Assembly: GCA_013298955.1 (NCBI GenBank) | Contig: JAAFJT010000034.1 | Span: 1 to 41,818, forward strand | Direction: 5' to 3' | Length of the DNA: 41,818 nt | DNA from: Chitinophagales bacterium | GTDB lineage: Bacteria > Bacteroidota > Bacteroidia > Chitinophagales > Saprospiraceae | Position numbers and translations under genes: made by a program | Notes under the pieces: model-generated | Told to the model about the DNA's origin: nothing | Database searches by the model: none | The model's input: only the letters and a program-made list of their open reading frames with translations | Part shown: positions 25,259 through 34,041 of the stretch, one piece after another | How the letters are laid out: each line of letters starts with the position of its first letter | Numbering within the stretch: position 1 is the first letter of the stretch

Positions 25259-26256
25259 TGGCTAAAACAATCATTCGATTTGCCATTATTGGGTACGGAC
25301 GCATTGGAAAGCGTCATGCAACGGTTTTACAACAATTGCATCATGCAAAATTGGTAGCAGTTTGTGATGAAGTCCTATCAAAGGATATGGATAGTATTCC
25401 TTTGTTTATATCTATAAACGCTTTATTAGCCTCGAATCTTCCATTTGAAGTAGCGATTATTGCGACTCCAAATGGTTTACATGAGGCTCAATCGGTACAA
25501 CTTTTAGAAGCAGGGAAGCATGTGGTGGTTGAAAAACCAATGGCTTTGACCAAAGAAGGTTGTGAAAACATTATACATAAAGCGTTGAGTAAAGGCAAGT
25601 TTGTCTTTTGTGTCATGCAAAATCGCTATGCTCACCCTTCTATTTGGCTCAAAAAAATAATCACAGATGGCGCATTAGGACGCATTTTTACTTTGCAAGT
25701 CAATTGTTTTTGGAATCGAGATAATCGGTATTATCATCCAGATAGTTGGCATGGGACTGTGTTAGATGGTGGCGTTTTATTCACCCAATTTGCGCATTTT
25801 ATAGATTTAATCTATTGGATATTTGGCGATTTAGCAAATATTAATGCCCGATTTCGCAATAATAACCACGAATATTTGCCCAATACAGAAGATACAGGGA
25901 TTGTCACTTTTGATTTAAAAACAGGTGGTACAGGCTGTTTGCATTATTCAACTGCCACTTTTGATAAAAATTTTGAAAGTAGCATCAGCATTCTTGGAGA
26001 ATACGGTACGGTCAAATTGACAGGTCAATATTTAGATAAAGTTGAATACTGTCATGTTCAAAACGTAGAAAAACCAGATTTGCTCGCCGCGCCTTCCGAC
26101 CCGCATGTACATCATAAAATGCTCTTAGAAAATGTAATCGCTGTTTTACATGGACATAAAAGTATCACTACCAATGCTTTAGAAGGTTTAAAGGTCGTAG
26201 AAATAATAGAAAATATTTATAAACAAAAAAAAGTGTTAACCACTTTTGCTCCTTAA
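25258..26256 (+). CDS. wbpB: Gfo/Idh/MocA oxidoreductase, WbpB/WlbA type
   Basis: A 332-residue NAD-dependent dehydrogenase. WbpB/WlbA oxidises C3 of UDP-2-acetamido-glucuronate to the 3-keto sugar that WbpE aminates. The N-terminal Rossmann fold has IGYGRIGKRH; the catalytic EKP triad is at 92-94 (VVVEKPMALT), the loop CFWNRDNRYYHPDSWHGT and the block LDGGVLFTQFAHFIDLIYW with the likely catalytic His180 follow. These blocks are characteristic of the WlbA/WbpB subgroup rather than generic Gfo/Idh enzymes. ATG 25258 shares one base with the preceding stop. Together with wbpE and wbpD it supplies a UDP-2,3-diacetamido-2,3-dideoxy-glucuronate-type donor. Confidence 0.87.
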   Translation: MAKTIIRFAIIGYGRIGKRHATVLQQLHHAKLVAVCDEVLSKDMDSIPLFISINALLASNLPFEVAIIATPNGLHEAQSVQLLEAGKHVVVEKPMALTKEGCENIIHKALSKGKFVFCVMQNRYAHPSIWLKKIITDGALGRIFTLQVNCFWNRDNRYYHPDSWHGTVLDGGVLFTQFAHFIDLIYWIFGDLANINARFRNNNHEYLPNTEDTGIVTFDLKTGGTGCLHYSTATFDKNFESSISILGEYGTVKLTGQYLDKVEYCHVQNVEKPDLLAAPSDPHVHHKMLLENVIAVLHGHKSITTNALEGLKVVEIIENIYKQKKVLTTFAP

Positions 26257-26268
26257 AAGATTTTTGTT

Positions 26269-27351
26269 TTGCAAACTGAAAATATAGCAACCCATTTACC
26301 AGATAATGATGAGATAACACTCAAAGAATTAATCCTTAAAATTAAGATTTATGGGTGGGAGATTGTTCGCAAATGGTGGGTTATACTAATATTTATAGCT
26401 TTATCTTGTGGCTACCAATATTACGATTATTCCAAAGATAGAGCAAAATATACAGCTGATTTAACGTTCGTGGTCAATACAGAGGGTGGTGTTGGCATGG
26501 GTTTAGGGGCTATTCTCGGTGGTGGTTTAGGTGGTGGTGGGGGTAATAATAAATTAGAAAAAATCCTTGAATTTTCTCGCTCACGGCGCATTATTCAAAC
26601 CGCCTTATTTAGAGTTGCAGCGATTAAAGGAGACACTGATTTATTAGCAAATCATTTGATTCGAGACCAAGAGTTGCACAAAAAATGGAAAAAAGATACT
26701 ACTGGCTTTAAAGATTTTTTGTTTAATTGGCGTGAAATGCAACGATTGCAAGATCCTAACCGTTTTACCCGCACTGAAAACAGTGTTCTTTTAACACTGC
26801 ACAGTATTATGGTAGGCAAATCGCCTATTTTTGCGGCTTCTTATGATAAAAAATCAGAAGTGATGAAATTGGTTTTAACAACGCATAGTGAAGACCTTTC
26901 TATTGAATTGATTCGAGTTTTGTATAGTGATTTGAGTGATTATTATAAAAAACAAACTACTGCCAAAGAAGATAAAACCTATGCTGTTTTAAAAAAGCAA
27001 GTCGATTCTGTTAAAGCGGTTTTAGATAGTAAAGAAATGGCGGCTGCAAGAGCAGAAGATGCTGCACGTGGGTCTTTCTTATTAGAAGATAAAGCTGTTA
27101 TTGAAAGAATGAAAAAGGATGGATTTATATCTAATGCAATTTATGCAAAGGCAACAGAAAATCTAACGATGGCAAATTTGGCAAGAGAAAATGCACAACC
27201 TTTTATTAAAGATTTAGATTTACCAGTCGGTCCTATTAGTCCTGAGAAATTATCACTGATAAAAGCTTTAGGTATTGGAATTGCATTAGGGTTGCTTATC
27301 GGTATTATACTTGTGGTACTTAGAAAGATACTTTTGGACGCACTTGCTTAA
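26269..27351 (+). CDS. Wzz-type polysaccharide chain-length determinant
   Basis: A 360-residue polysaccharide co-polymerase. It has two membrane helices, one near 32-50 (KWWVILIFIALSCGYQYYDY) and one near 335-352 (ALGIGIALGLLIGIILVVLRK), enclosing a large periplasmic domain with a coiled-coil-like part (TYAVLKKQVDSVKAVLDSKEMAAARAED). The segment LDLPVGPISPEKLSLIKA is the Pro-rich motif before TM2 typical of Wzz. A Gly-rich insert (GMGLGAILGGGLGGGGGNN) follows the first beta strand, a variation often seen in Bacteroidota. No cytoplasmic tyrosine-kinase domain is fused. The only start codon in the frame is TTG 26269. It should set O-antigen or capsule length together with a Wzy polymerase not identified here. 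Confidence 0.85.
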   Translation: MQTENIATHLPDNDEITLKELILKIKIYGWEIVRKWWVILIFIALSCGYQYYDYSKDRAKYTADLTFVVNTEGGVGMGLGAILGGGLGGGGGNNKLEKILEFSRSRRIIQTALFRVAAIKGDTDLLANHLIRDQELHKKWKKDTTGFKDFLFNWREMQRLQDPNRFTRTENSVLLTLHSIMVGKSPIFAASYDKKSEVMKLVLTTHSEDLSIELIRVLYSDLSDYYKKQTTAKEDKTYAVLKKQVDSVKAVLDSKEMAAARAEDAARGSFLLEDKAVIERMKKDGFISNAIYAKATENLTMANLARENAQPFIKDLDLPVGPISPEKLSLIKALGIGIALGLLIGIILVVLRKILLDALA

Positions 27352-27400
27352 TTAAAAAACTTTCGATTCAAGAGGCGCATTTCTAAACTCAAAAACTAAA

Positions 27401-27442
27401 ATAAATTGCGAAGTATCATGCTATCATCCTACTGCAATTTAT
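27401..27442 (+). other. Hairpin in the wzz-rfbF gap
   Basis: ATAAATTGC (27401-27409) pairs exactly with GCAATTTAT (27434-27442), and GTA/TAC extends the inner stem. It lies in a 108-bp gap, one of the wider spacings in the locus, just before the CDP-sugar cassette. A weak attenuator or mRNA-processing site is possible; no T run follows. Confidence 0.4.
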
Positions 27443-27459
27443 AAAATCTTTTTCAATTT

Positions 27460-28239
27460 ATGAAAGTCGTTATTTTTGCAGGCGGTCTTGGAACAAGGTT
27501 AGCAGAGGAAACAACCACAAGACCGAAACCGATGGTTGAAATCGGTGGTAAGCCGATACTTTGGCATATTATGAAAATATATTCTCATTATGGGTTTAAT
27601 GATTTTGTGATTTGCTTGGGTTATAAAGGTTATATCATAAAGGAATATTTTTTAAATTATTTTTTATATAATTCTGATTTGACAATTGAGGTGAGCTCTA
27701 ATCAAATAGATGTTCATTTTGCGAATACAGAATCTTTTAAAGTAACGCTTATTGATACTGGTTTAGAAACAAATACAGCAGGACGATTAAAAAGAGTTCA
27801 GAAATATGTGGGCAACGAAACGTTTATGCTTACTTATGGGGATGGGGTAGCGAATGTTAATATTCCTAAATTGATACAATTTCATAAAAATCATGGTCGT
27901 GCAGTTACTTTAACGTCGGTTCAAGCACCTGGGCGGTTTGGAAATATAGAAACGGATAAACAGGGTAAGGTGCTTCATTTTGAAGAAAAACCTGAAGGAG
28001 ACGGTGCATGGATTAATGGGGGTTTTTTTGTATTAGAGCCAAGTATTTTCAAGTATTTACAAGGGGATATGGATGACATTCAATGGGAAAAAAAACCATT
28101 AGTTGCCATTGCACAGGATAATGAACTGATGACTTATCGGCATCATGGATTTTGGAAATGTATGGATGCTATCCGAGATAAAATTGAATTGGAAGCCTTG
28201 TGGCAAAGTAATAAAGCTCTTTGGAAGCTATGGCAATAG
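27460..28239 (+). CDS. rfbF: Glucose-1-phosphate cytidylyltransferase RfbF
   Basis: A 259-residue nucleotidyltransferase that makes CDP-glucose from CTP and glucose-1-phosphate, the first step to CDP-3,6-dideoxyhexoses. The sequence is diagnostic: VIFAGGLGTRLAEETTTRPKPM (nucleotide-binding loop), GGKPILWHIMKIYSHYGFNDFVICLGYKG, LTYGDGVANVNI with the metal-binding Asp, and the C-terminal GFWKCMDAIRDKIELEALW. Length equals that of Salmonella and Yersinia RfbF/DdhA. rfbG starts within its last codons (10-nt overlap), so the cassette rfbF-rfbG-rfbH is translationally coupled. Confidence 0.95.
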   Translation: MKVVIFAGGLGTRLAEETTTRPKPMVEIGGKPILWHIMKIYSHYGFNDFVICLGYKGYIIKEYFLNYFLYNSDLTIEVSSNQIDVHFANTESFKVTLIDTGLETNTAGRLKRVQKYVGNETFMLTYGDGVANVNIPKLIQFHKNHGRAVTLTSVQAPGRFGNIETDKQGKVLHFEEKPEGDGAWINGGFFVLEPSIFKYLQGDMDDIQWEKKPLVAIAQDNELMTYRHHGFWKCMDAIRDKIELEALWQSNKALWKLWQ

Positions 28240-29324
28240 ACTATAAAACGTTGTTTGAGCAAACCTACAAAGGTAAAAAGGTTTTTTTAACAGGTCATAC
28301 GGGTTTTAAGGGTGCTTGGCTTTTAACATGGTTGCATCTACTGGGTGCAAAAGTAAAAGGTTATGCCTTAGCACCTGAAAATGATTTTGATTTATATTCT
28401 CAAATTCAGGGAGCGCGTTTAGGCGAAAGTGTTATAGCCGATATTCGGGATAAAGAGCGTTTGAGGAAAGAAATTTTAGATTTTCAGCCTGATTTTATTT
28501 TTCATTTGGCTGCGCAACCGTTGGTTCGTTTGTCCTATGAAATTCCGACTGAAACGTTTGAGGTGAATACGTTAGGTACAGCTTATGTTTTAGATGCTTT
28601 GCGTTTTTTAGAAAAACCTTGTATTGCTGTCATGATTACGACAGACAAAGTTTATGAAAATAAAGAATGGCATTATCCGTATCGGGAGCAGGATCGTTTA
28701 GGCGGTTATGACCCGTATAGTGCGAGTAAAGCAACTGCTGAAATTATTATAAATGCGTATCGGAATAGTTTTTTTAACCTAAATGATTCTAAAAATCATC
28801 AAAAAGCAATTGCTGCTGCTCGCGCAGGCAATGTCATTGGTGGGGGCGATTGGGCAAAAGATAGAATTATTCCAGATATTATTCGAGCCTTACAACAGCA
28901 TAAACGAATTGAAGTCCGAAATCCGAAAGCAGTGCGCCCTTGGCAACACGTTATAGAACCGTTGAGTGGTTATTTGTTATTAGGAGCTAAGTTATTAGAA
29001 AATCCTATAAAGTATTCAGAGGCTTGGAATTTTGGACCGATGCAAGAAGATACGTTTACCGTAGAAGATTTAGTGAAAATAGCGATTGATATTTGGGGAA
29101 AGGGTGCTTATTTTATGCCGAAATTAGATAAACAACCTCATGAAGCCCATTTATTGAAATTAGATATAAATAAAAGTATTCATGAATTAGGGTGGAAACC
29201 CCGATGGAAAGCCTATCAATCTATTCAGCAAACGATTCATTTTTATAAATTAAAAAAGGATGATGTATTGGATTTATTAAAAAGTCAAATAAACCAATAT
29301 CAGCAAATTGAGCATGGCGTATAA
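28230..29324 (+). CDS. rfbG: CDP-glucose 4,6-dehydratase RfbG
   Basis: A 364-residue extended short-chain dehydrogenase that converts CDP-glucose to CDP-4-keto-6-deoxyglucose. It has the NAD-binding motif [12 protein letters not shown], the family segment [23 protein letters not shown], a Thr-Asp-Lys catalytic motif ([13 protein letters not shown]) and YSASKATAE with the Tyr-x-x-x-Lys pair, then [17 protein letters not shown] and [14 protein letters not shown]. All are typical of RfbG/DdhB. ATG 28230 overlaps the rfbF stop; an in-frame TTG at 28221 is less likely. rfbH begins 11 bases before its stop. Confidence 0.95.
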   Translation: MAIDYKTLFEQTYKGKKVFLTGHTGFKGAWLLTWLHLLGAKVKGYALAPENDFDLYSQIQGARLGESVIADIRDKERLRKEILDFQPDFIFHLAAQPLVRLSYEIPTETFEVNTLGTAYVLDALRFLEKPCIAVMITTDKVYENKEWHYPYREQDRLGGYDPYSASKATAEIIINAYRNSFFNLNDSKNHQKAIAAARAGNVIGGGDWAKDRIIPDIIRALQQHKRIEVRNPKAVRPWQHVIEPLSGYLLLGAKLLENPIKYSEAWNFGPMQEDTFTVEDLVKIAIDIWGKGAYFMPKLDKQPHEAHLLKLDINKSIHELGWKPRWKAYQSIQQTIHFYKLKKDDVLDLLKSQINQYQQIEHGV

Positions 29325-30618
29325 AAATTTTGAAGGAGCATTAAGTGAGCAACTTAGAGCCATTGCGCATCGAAAAACCCAACAATTAATTACACCAGGG
29401 GAGCATTACATTCCTGTAACGGGTAAAGTATTAGATGCGGATGATTTATTATATGGTGTAGATGCTGTTTTAGATGGTTGGTTGACTACGGGACGTTTTG
29501 GACCTCGTTTTGAAAGAGATTTTGCTCGATATTTTGGTGCTAAAACATCCTTATTAGTTAATTCGGGTTCTTCTGCAAATTTAGTTGCATTCTATACGTT
29601 GACTTCGCCCAAATTAGGCGAAAGGCAAATTAAGCCAGGAGATGAAGTGATTACGGTTGCCGCAGGTTTTCCGACGACGGTGAATCCGATGATACAATAT
29701 GGTTGTGTGCCTGTTTTTATAGATGTAGATATTCCAACTTATAATATTAAGGCTGAACTGATAGAGGAAGCGATTACACCGAAGACGAAAGCGATTATGA
29801 TGGCACATGCCTTAGGAAATCCTTTTAATCTTGCAGAAGTGATGCGTATTGCCCAAAAATATAATCTTTGGTTGATTGAAGATGATTGTGATTCGCTTGG
29901 TGCTACTTATAATGGTAAAAAAACAGGCAGTTTTGGAGATTTAGCAACGGTTTCTTTCTATCCTGCACATCATATTACGATGGGCGAAGGCGGCGCGGTT
30001 TTGGTCAATAATAGAAAATTAGACCCGATTGCCAAAAGTTTCCGAGATTGGGGAAGAGATTGTTATTGTGAACCGGGCAAAGATAATACGTGTGGAAAAC
30101 GGTTTGATTGGTGTTTAGGCGAGTTGCCTTGTGGTTATGACCATAAATATACGTATTCACATATTGGTTTTAACTTAAAAGTAACGGATATGCAGGCGGC
30201 AATTGGGATAAGCCAATTGAAAAAAGCTGATTTTTTCGTTCAACGTAGAAGAGAAAATTATGCTGCCTTGTACAGTCGTTTCAAGCAATTTGAAGAACAT
30301 TTTATTTTGCCTGAACCGACACCGAATAGTAATCCAAGTTGGTTTGGTTTTTTGATTACGCTTAGGGAAACAAGTTCTATTGATAGAAATGATTTAGTTC
30401 AATTTTTAGAAGCCCATAAAATTGGTACGCGCTTGTTTTTTGCAGGGAATTTAATTAAACAACCTGCTTATGTGAACATTCATAAAAGGATAGTGGGTGA
30501 TTTGACCAATACCGATATTATCATGAATCGCTCTTTTTGGTTAGGCGTTTGGCCAGGACTGAATGAACATCATTATGATTATATGGCAGATACGATTAAA
30601 GCCTTTTTAAAAAAATGA
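29314..30618 (+). CDS. rfbH: CDP-4-keto-6-deoxyglucose-3-dehydratase RfbH (E1)
   Basis: A 434-residue, PMP-dependent iron-sulfur enzyme that removes the C3 hydroxyl of CDP-4-keto-6-deoxyglucose, giving the 3,6-dideoxy skeleton. In place of the PLP Lys of ordinary aminotransferases it has the His pair at 219-220 in [13 protein letters not shown], which marks true E1 dehydratases. Cysteines in [31 protein letters not shown] provide the [2Fe-2S] ligands, followed by [19 protein letters not shown] 29314 overlaps rfbG. The stop shares ATGA with the next gene. The known E1 needs an E3 reductase (AscD/DdhD); none is encoded in this window. Confidence 0.95.
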   Translation: MAYKNFEGALSEQLRAIAHRKTQQLITPGEHYIPVTGKVLDADDLLYGVDAVLDGWLTTGRFGPRFERDFARYFGAKTSLLVNSGSSANLVAFYTLTSPKLGERQIKPGDEVITVAAGFPTTVNPMIQYGCVPVFIDVDIPTYNIKAELIEEAITPKTKAIMMAHALGNPFNLAEVMRIAQKYNLWLIEDDCDSLGATYNGKKTGSFGDLATVSFYPAHHITMGEGGAVLVNNRKLDPIAKSFRDWGRDCYCEPGKDNTCGKRFDWCLGELPCGYDHKYTYSHIGFNLKVTDMQAAIGISQLKKADFFVQRRRENYAALYSRFKQFEEHFILPEPTPNSNPSWFGFLITLRETSSIDRNDLVQFLEAHKIGTRLFFAGNLIKQPAYVNIHKRIVGDLTNTDIIMNRSFWLGVWPGLNEHHYDYMADTIKAFLKK

Positions 30619-31532
30619 AAATTAATTTACTTATAACAGGAATAAGTGGGTTTATTGGCTATAATACAGCTAAATTTTTCATTGAAAATGGCTGTAATGT
30701 AATTGGGTTAATTAGAGAAAATACAGACTTATGGAGGCTTAATGATATTTTGGATTGCAAAAATTTAACGCTTGTCCGTTTAGAGCAAGCTGAAACTAAA
30801 ATCCATAATTTTCAAGCGGACGTTTTAATTCATACAGCTTGGGGTGGGGTTTCTGCAAAGGATAGAGATGATTGGAAAATACAAGTGAATAATCTTAGTT
30901 ATACCACCGATATTCTAATTTTTGCCCAAAAAATAGGTGTGAAAAAAATAATCTGTTTAGGTTCTCAAGCAGAGTATGGTGCTTTTTTGGGGAGAGTCGA
31001 TGAGGATTTTGAGTGTAATCCGACAAGTGTTTATGGCTCTATTAAACTTGCTATGCTCGGTATTTTTAAAAATTTTGCAATGCAAAACCATTTAGAATGG
31101 TATTGGTTGAGATTGTTCTCTGTTTTTGGTCAAAAAGAAGGTAATAATTGGTTCATTCCGTTTTTAATTGATAAATTGTCGAAAAATGAAACATTGAACC
31201 TGACTTTTTGTGAACAGAAATATGATTACATTTACGCAAATGATTTAGCGAAATGTTTATATGATGTAGCTCATACCTCAGAAAATCATGCTGGAATCTA
31301 TAATTTATCATCGAATGATTCGATGAAATTAAAAAATATAGTTAATCGGTTGGCAGCGAAAATAGAATCGAAAAGCAAGATAAATTTGGGGGCTATTCCT
31401 TATCGAGCAAATCAAGTGATGCATATGGAAGGGAATAGTGAAAAGTTCATTAAAATCTTTAATCCAACTTATACCCTTTTTGAAGAAGCGTTAAATTCAA
31501 CGATTCCCTTTTATTTAAAAAATAAACTTTAA
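30615..31532 (+). CDS. NAD(P)-dependent sugar reductase/epimerase (extended SDR), possibly CDP-3,6-dideoxyhexose 4-reductase
   Basis: A 305-residue extended SDR with the cofactor loop [15 protein letters not shown], an N-terminal segment [16 protein letters not shown], catalytic Ser/Tyr-x-x-x-Lys (LGSQAEYG and VYGSIK) and [15 protein letters not shown]. Its position, overlapping the rfbH stop by 4 nt, and its likeness to the paratose/abequose synthase group (RfbS/RfbJ) suggest that it acts on the 4-keto group of a CDP-3,6-dideoxy sugar. It could equally reduce a branched product made with the transketolase downstream, as YerF does in yersiniose synthesis. The reaction is an inference from context. 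Confidence 0.75.
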   Translation: MKINLLITGISGFIGYNTAKFFIENGCNVIGLIRENTDLWRLNDILDCKNLTLVRLEQAETKIHNFQADVLIHTAWGGVSAKDRDDWKIQVNNLSYTTDILIFAQKIGVKKIICLGSQAEYGAFLGRVDEDFECNPTSVYGSIKLAMLGIFKNFAMQNHLEWYWLRLFSVFGQKEGNNWFIPFLIDKLSKNETLNLTFCEQKYDYIYANDLAKCLYDVAHTSENHAGIYNLSSNDSMKLKNIVNRLAAKIESKSKINLGAIPYRANQVMHMEGNSEKFIKIFNPTYTLFEEALNSTIPFYLKNKL

Positions 31533-31536
31533 AAGA

Positions 31537-32301
31537 ATGATTCATAAAGACAACTTTCAAGGAAATATAAAAAACCACAACCCTGTTGAAATTGATCTTT
31601 TTGCAGGTTATTCGGATTATTTTAATCAATCGCCCTTAGACACGACGCAAAAATTACAAAGTTTTGCTAAATATGTTAGAAGACAAGATATTTCAAGGTT
31701 CTTAGCCAAAAATGAACTTTATAAATTACAGATGGAATTACCGGGTGTAATCATCGAATGTGGATGTTATACGGGGGGAGGAACGATGACTTTTGCACAA
31801 CTATCTGCCATTTATGAACCCTATAATCATACGCGCAGAATCATTGCATTTGATACTTTTGATGGCTTTCCGAGTATTGCTGAAAAAGATGCTAATTCCC
31901 AAACGGAATACAAAAAGGGTGATTTATTTGTTCAAAAAGGAATTGAAAATGAAATAGAGACTGCGATTAAACTTTTTGACAGGAATAGAGCCATATCACA
32001 TATCCCGAAAGTAACCCTTGTAAAAGGGGATGCTATGAAGACCATTCCTGCTTATTTGAAGCAGCATGCTCATACGATTGTTAGCTTGATGTATTTAGAT
32101 TTTGATATTTATGAGCCTACCAAAGTGGCTATTGAAACTTTTATTGACAGAATGCCGAAAGGAAGTATTTTAGCCTTTGACGAACTCAATACACCAAGTT
32201 TTCCGGGTGAAACGCTTGCTTTATTAGAAACATTGGGAATCAAAAACGTTCAACTCAAAAAAACAATTTTTGACCCGTATATCTCTTATGTTACCATCTA
32301 A
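31537..32301 (+). CDS. TylF/MycF-family sugar O-methyltransferase
   Basis: A 254-residue S-adenosylmethionine-dependent methyltransferase of the TylF (macrocin O-methyltransferase) family. It shows the SAM loop IIECGCYTGGGTMTFAQL, RIIAFDTFDGFPSI, VTLVKGDAMKTIPAYL, and the metal site block SLMYLDFDIYEPTKVAIETF followed by SILAFDELNTPSFPGET, where the Asp residues bind Mg. TylF enzymes methylate hydroxyls of deoxy sugars, so a 2-, 3- or 4-O-methyl sugar may be present in the polymer. It lies between the SDR and the transketolase N half, whose start codon overlaps its 3' end by 14 nt. Confidence 0.85.
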   Translation: MIHKDNFQGNIKNHNPVEIDLFAGYSDYFNQSPLDTTQKLQSFAKYVRRQDISRFLAKNELYKLQMELPGVIIECGCYTGGGTMTFAQLSAIYEPYNHTRRIIAFDTFDGFPSIAEKDANSQTEYKKGDLFVQKGIENEIETAIKLFDRNRAISHIPKVTLVKGDAMKTIPAYLKQHAHTIVSLMYLDFDIYEPTKVAIETFIDRMPKGSILAFDELNTPSFPGETLALLETLGIKNVQLKKTIFDPYISYVTI

Positions 32302-33103
32302 TAGTAAGGTTTTAGCCCAAAAAGTAAAAAAATGTTTACTTACGTTAGCTCATCATCATAATGCTTCTCATGTAGGCGGTGCGCTATCCATTGCAGATGT
32401 ACTTTCGGTGCTTTATAGTCGTATTTTAAAATACGATACGAGTCATCCAAAATGGGAAGAACGGGATAGATTGCTTTATAGCAAAGGGCATGCTTGTACT
32501 GCCTTGTATGCGGTACTGAAAGAAGTTGGGTTTTATACGGATGCAGCTTTGCAGACCTTTACCCAAAATGGGAGCTTGTTCACATCTCATGTCAATCATA
32601 AGGTAGCTGGGGTAGAACTTTCAACAGGCAGTCTTGGACACGCGCTCTCCGTAGCTTGCGGAATGGCTCTGGCAGGGAAGCGAAAAAAAACGGATTGGCA
32701 TGTTTATACGATTGTAAGTGATGGAGAACTTAATGAAGGCTCTAATTGGGAAGCAATTCTTTTTGCGCCACACCATGAGTTAAACAATATGACGTTGATA
32801 GTTGATTTTAATAAAATTCAAAGTTTTGGTACTATCAAAGAAGTATTGGATTTAGACCCATTAAAAGATAAATTTAATAGTTTTGGTTGGGATACGATAG
32901 AAATTGATGGTCATAATCATAGCGAAATCTATGAAGCACTCCGAAAAGATACCATTCATGGTTCCAAACCAAGAGTTGTAATAGCCCATACTGTAAAAGG
33001 CAAAGGAGTTGATTTTATGGAAAACCAATTGGCTTGGCACTATAAATCACCGAACAAAGAACAATTAGAAAGTGCTATAGGGCAAATCAATCAGCAAAAG
33101 TAA
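32288..33103 (+). CDS. Transketolase, N-terminal subunit
   Basis: A 271-residue protein equal to the thiamine-pyrophosphate (PP) half of transketolase. Motifs: HHHNASHVGGALSIADVLSVLY, RDRLLYSKGHACTALYAVL, STGSLGHALSVACGMALAGKR, and the TPP/Mg motif VSDGELNEGSNWEAILFAPHHELNNMTLIVDFNKIQ, then VIAHTVKGKGVDFME. ATG 32288 was preferred over TTG 32270. The partner half follows without a gap. Split transketolases occur in archaea and in sugar-biosynthesis clusters; this one is embedded in a polysaccharide locus next to rfbFGH, which points to a dedicated job such as adding a two-carbon branch to a keto sugar rather than central metabolism. Confidence 0.92.
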   Translation: MLPSNSKVLAQKVKKCLLTLAHHHNASHVGGALSIADVLSVLYSRILKYDTSHPKWEERDRLLYSKGHACTALYAVLKEVGFYTDAALQTFTQNGSLFTSHVNHKVAGVELSTGSLGHALSVACGMALAGKRKKTDWHVYTIVSDGELNEGSNWEAILFAPHHELNNMTLIVDFNKIQSFGTIKEVLDLDPLKDKFNSFGWDTIEIDGHNHSEIYEALRKDTIHGSKPRVVIAHTVKGKGVDFMENQLAWHYKSPNKEQLESAIGQINQQK

Positions 33104-33993
33104 TGAGAACAGCGTTTATTAAACAACTGGTAGAAGCCGCAAAAACCAACAATAAAATCTTTTTGCTTGTTGGCGACTTAGGCTATTCTGTAGTAGAACT
33201 TTTTGCACAGCAATTCCCAGACCGTTTCTTAAATGTTGGTATTGCAGAACAAAACATGACAGGTATTGCCGTTGGTTTAGCAATGGAAGGGTATAATGTT
33301 TTTACCTACTCAATTGGTAATTTTCCTACTTTGCGCTGCATGGAGCAAATTCGATATGATATGTGTTATCATAATGCCAATGTGAAAGTGGTTGCGGTAG
33401 GCGGTGGTTATGCTTACGGAGCATTAGGTACGTCACATCATACCACCGAAGAATTGGGGATGTTGCGTACGATTCCGAATCTGAATGTATTAGCCCCAGC
33501 CGATCCATTAGAAGCACAAATTATAACGAAAATGCTTTGTAATAATAATGAACCTTCTTATCTTCGTTTGGGAAAAGCGGGGGAACCGATGGTGCATTCT
33601 AAGGATAAAACGTTTTCATGGGGCAATATCATAGAAGTTTTTCAAGGAAAAGGCACAGCAGTCCTTTCCACAGGTTCTATGCTTAAATACGCCTCTGATT
33701 ATATACAGAAAGAAAAAAAAGAATATGGTTTGTACAGTGTTCCCTTCATTAAGCCTTTAAATTTAGTGGATTTGGCAACAATAGCCTCTAAATACACTTC
33801 TATCATTACGATTGAAGAACATCAACGGAGTGGTGGCTTTGGTTCTGCGATTTTAGAGGGATTACATGACTTGTTAGAACAGGAAAAAATTGCGACGCTA
33901 CCTAAAATAAAGCGTTTAGCGATTCCAGATAGGTTTATTGGAGTGGCAGGTACGCAAGATTACTTGCGAAAAATAGCAGGTTTACAACTTTAA
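33103..33993 (+). CDS. Transketolase, C-terminal subunit
   Basis: A 296-residue protein matching the pyrimidine (Pyr) and C-terminal domains of transketolase. RFLNVGIAEQNMTGIAVGLAMEG carries the Glu that activates TPP; GGGYAYGALGTSHHTTEELGMLRTIPNLNVLAPADPLEAQ and PSYLRLGKAGEP follow, and the C-terminal domain has TGSML, PFIKPLN and EEHQRSGGFGSAI. The ATG shares a base with the stop of the N half (TAATG), so an equimolar two-subunit enzyme is expected. An acetolactate-synthase-like YerE makes a two-carbon branch in yersiniose; a transketolase could instead pass a glycolaldehyde unit to the 4-keto group. That role is an inference. Confidence 0.92.
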   Translation: MRTAFIKQLVEAAKTNNKIFLLVGDLGYSVVELFAQQFPDRFLNVGIAEQNMTGIAVGLAMEGYNVFTYSIGNFPTLRCMEQIRYDMCYHNANVKVVAVGGGYAYGALGTSHHTTEELGMLRTIPNLNVLAPADPLEAQIITKMLCNNNEPSYLRLGKAGEPMVHSKDKTFSWGNIIEVFQGKGTAVLSTGSMLKYASDYIQKEKKEYGLYSVPFIKPLNLVDLATIASKYTSIITIEEHQRSGGFGSAILEGLHDLLEQEKIATLPKIKRLAIPDRFIGVAGTQDYLRKIAGLQL

Positions 33994-34041
33994 ATTTAAA
34001 AAAGAAGGAATCCGAAAAGCGAAAAGTATCATACAGACAGC

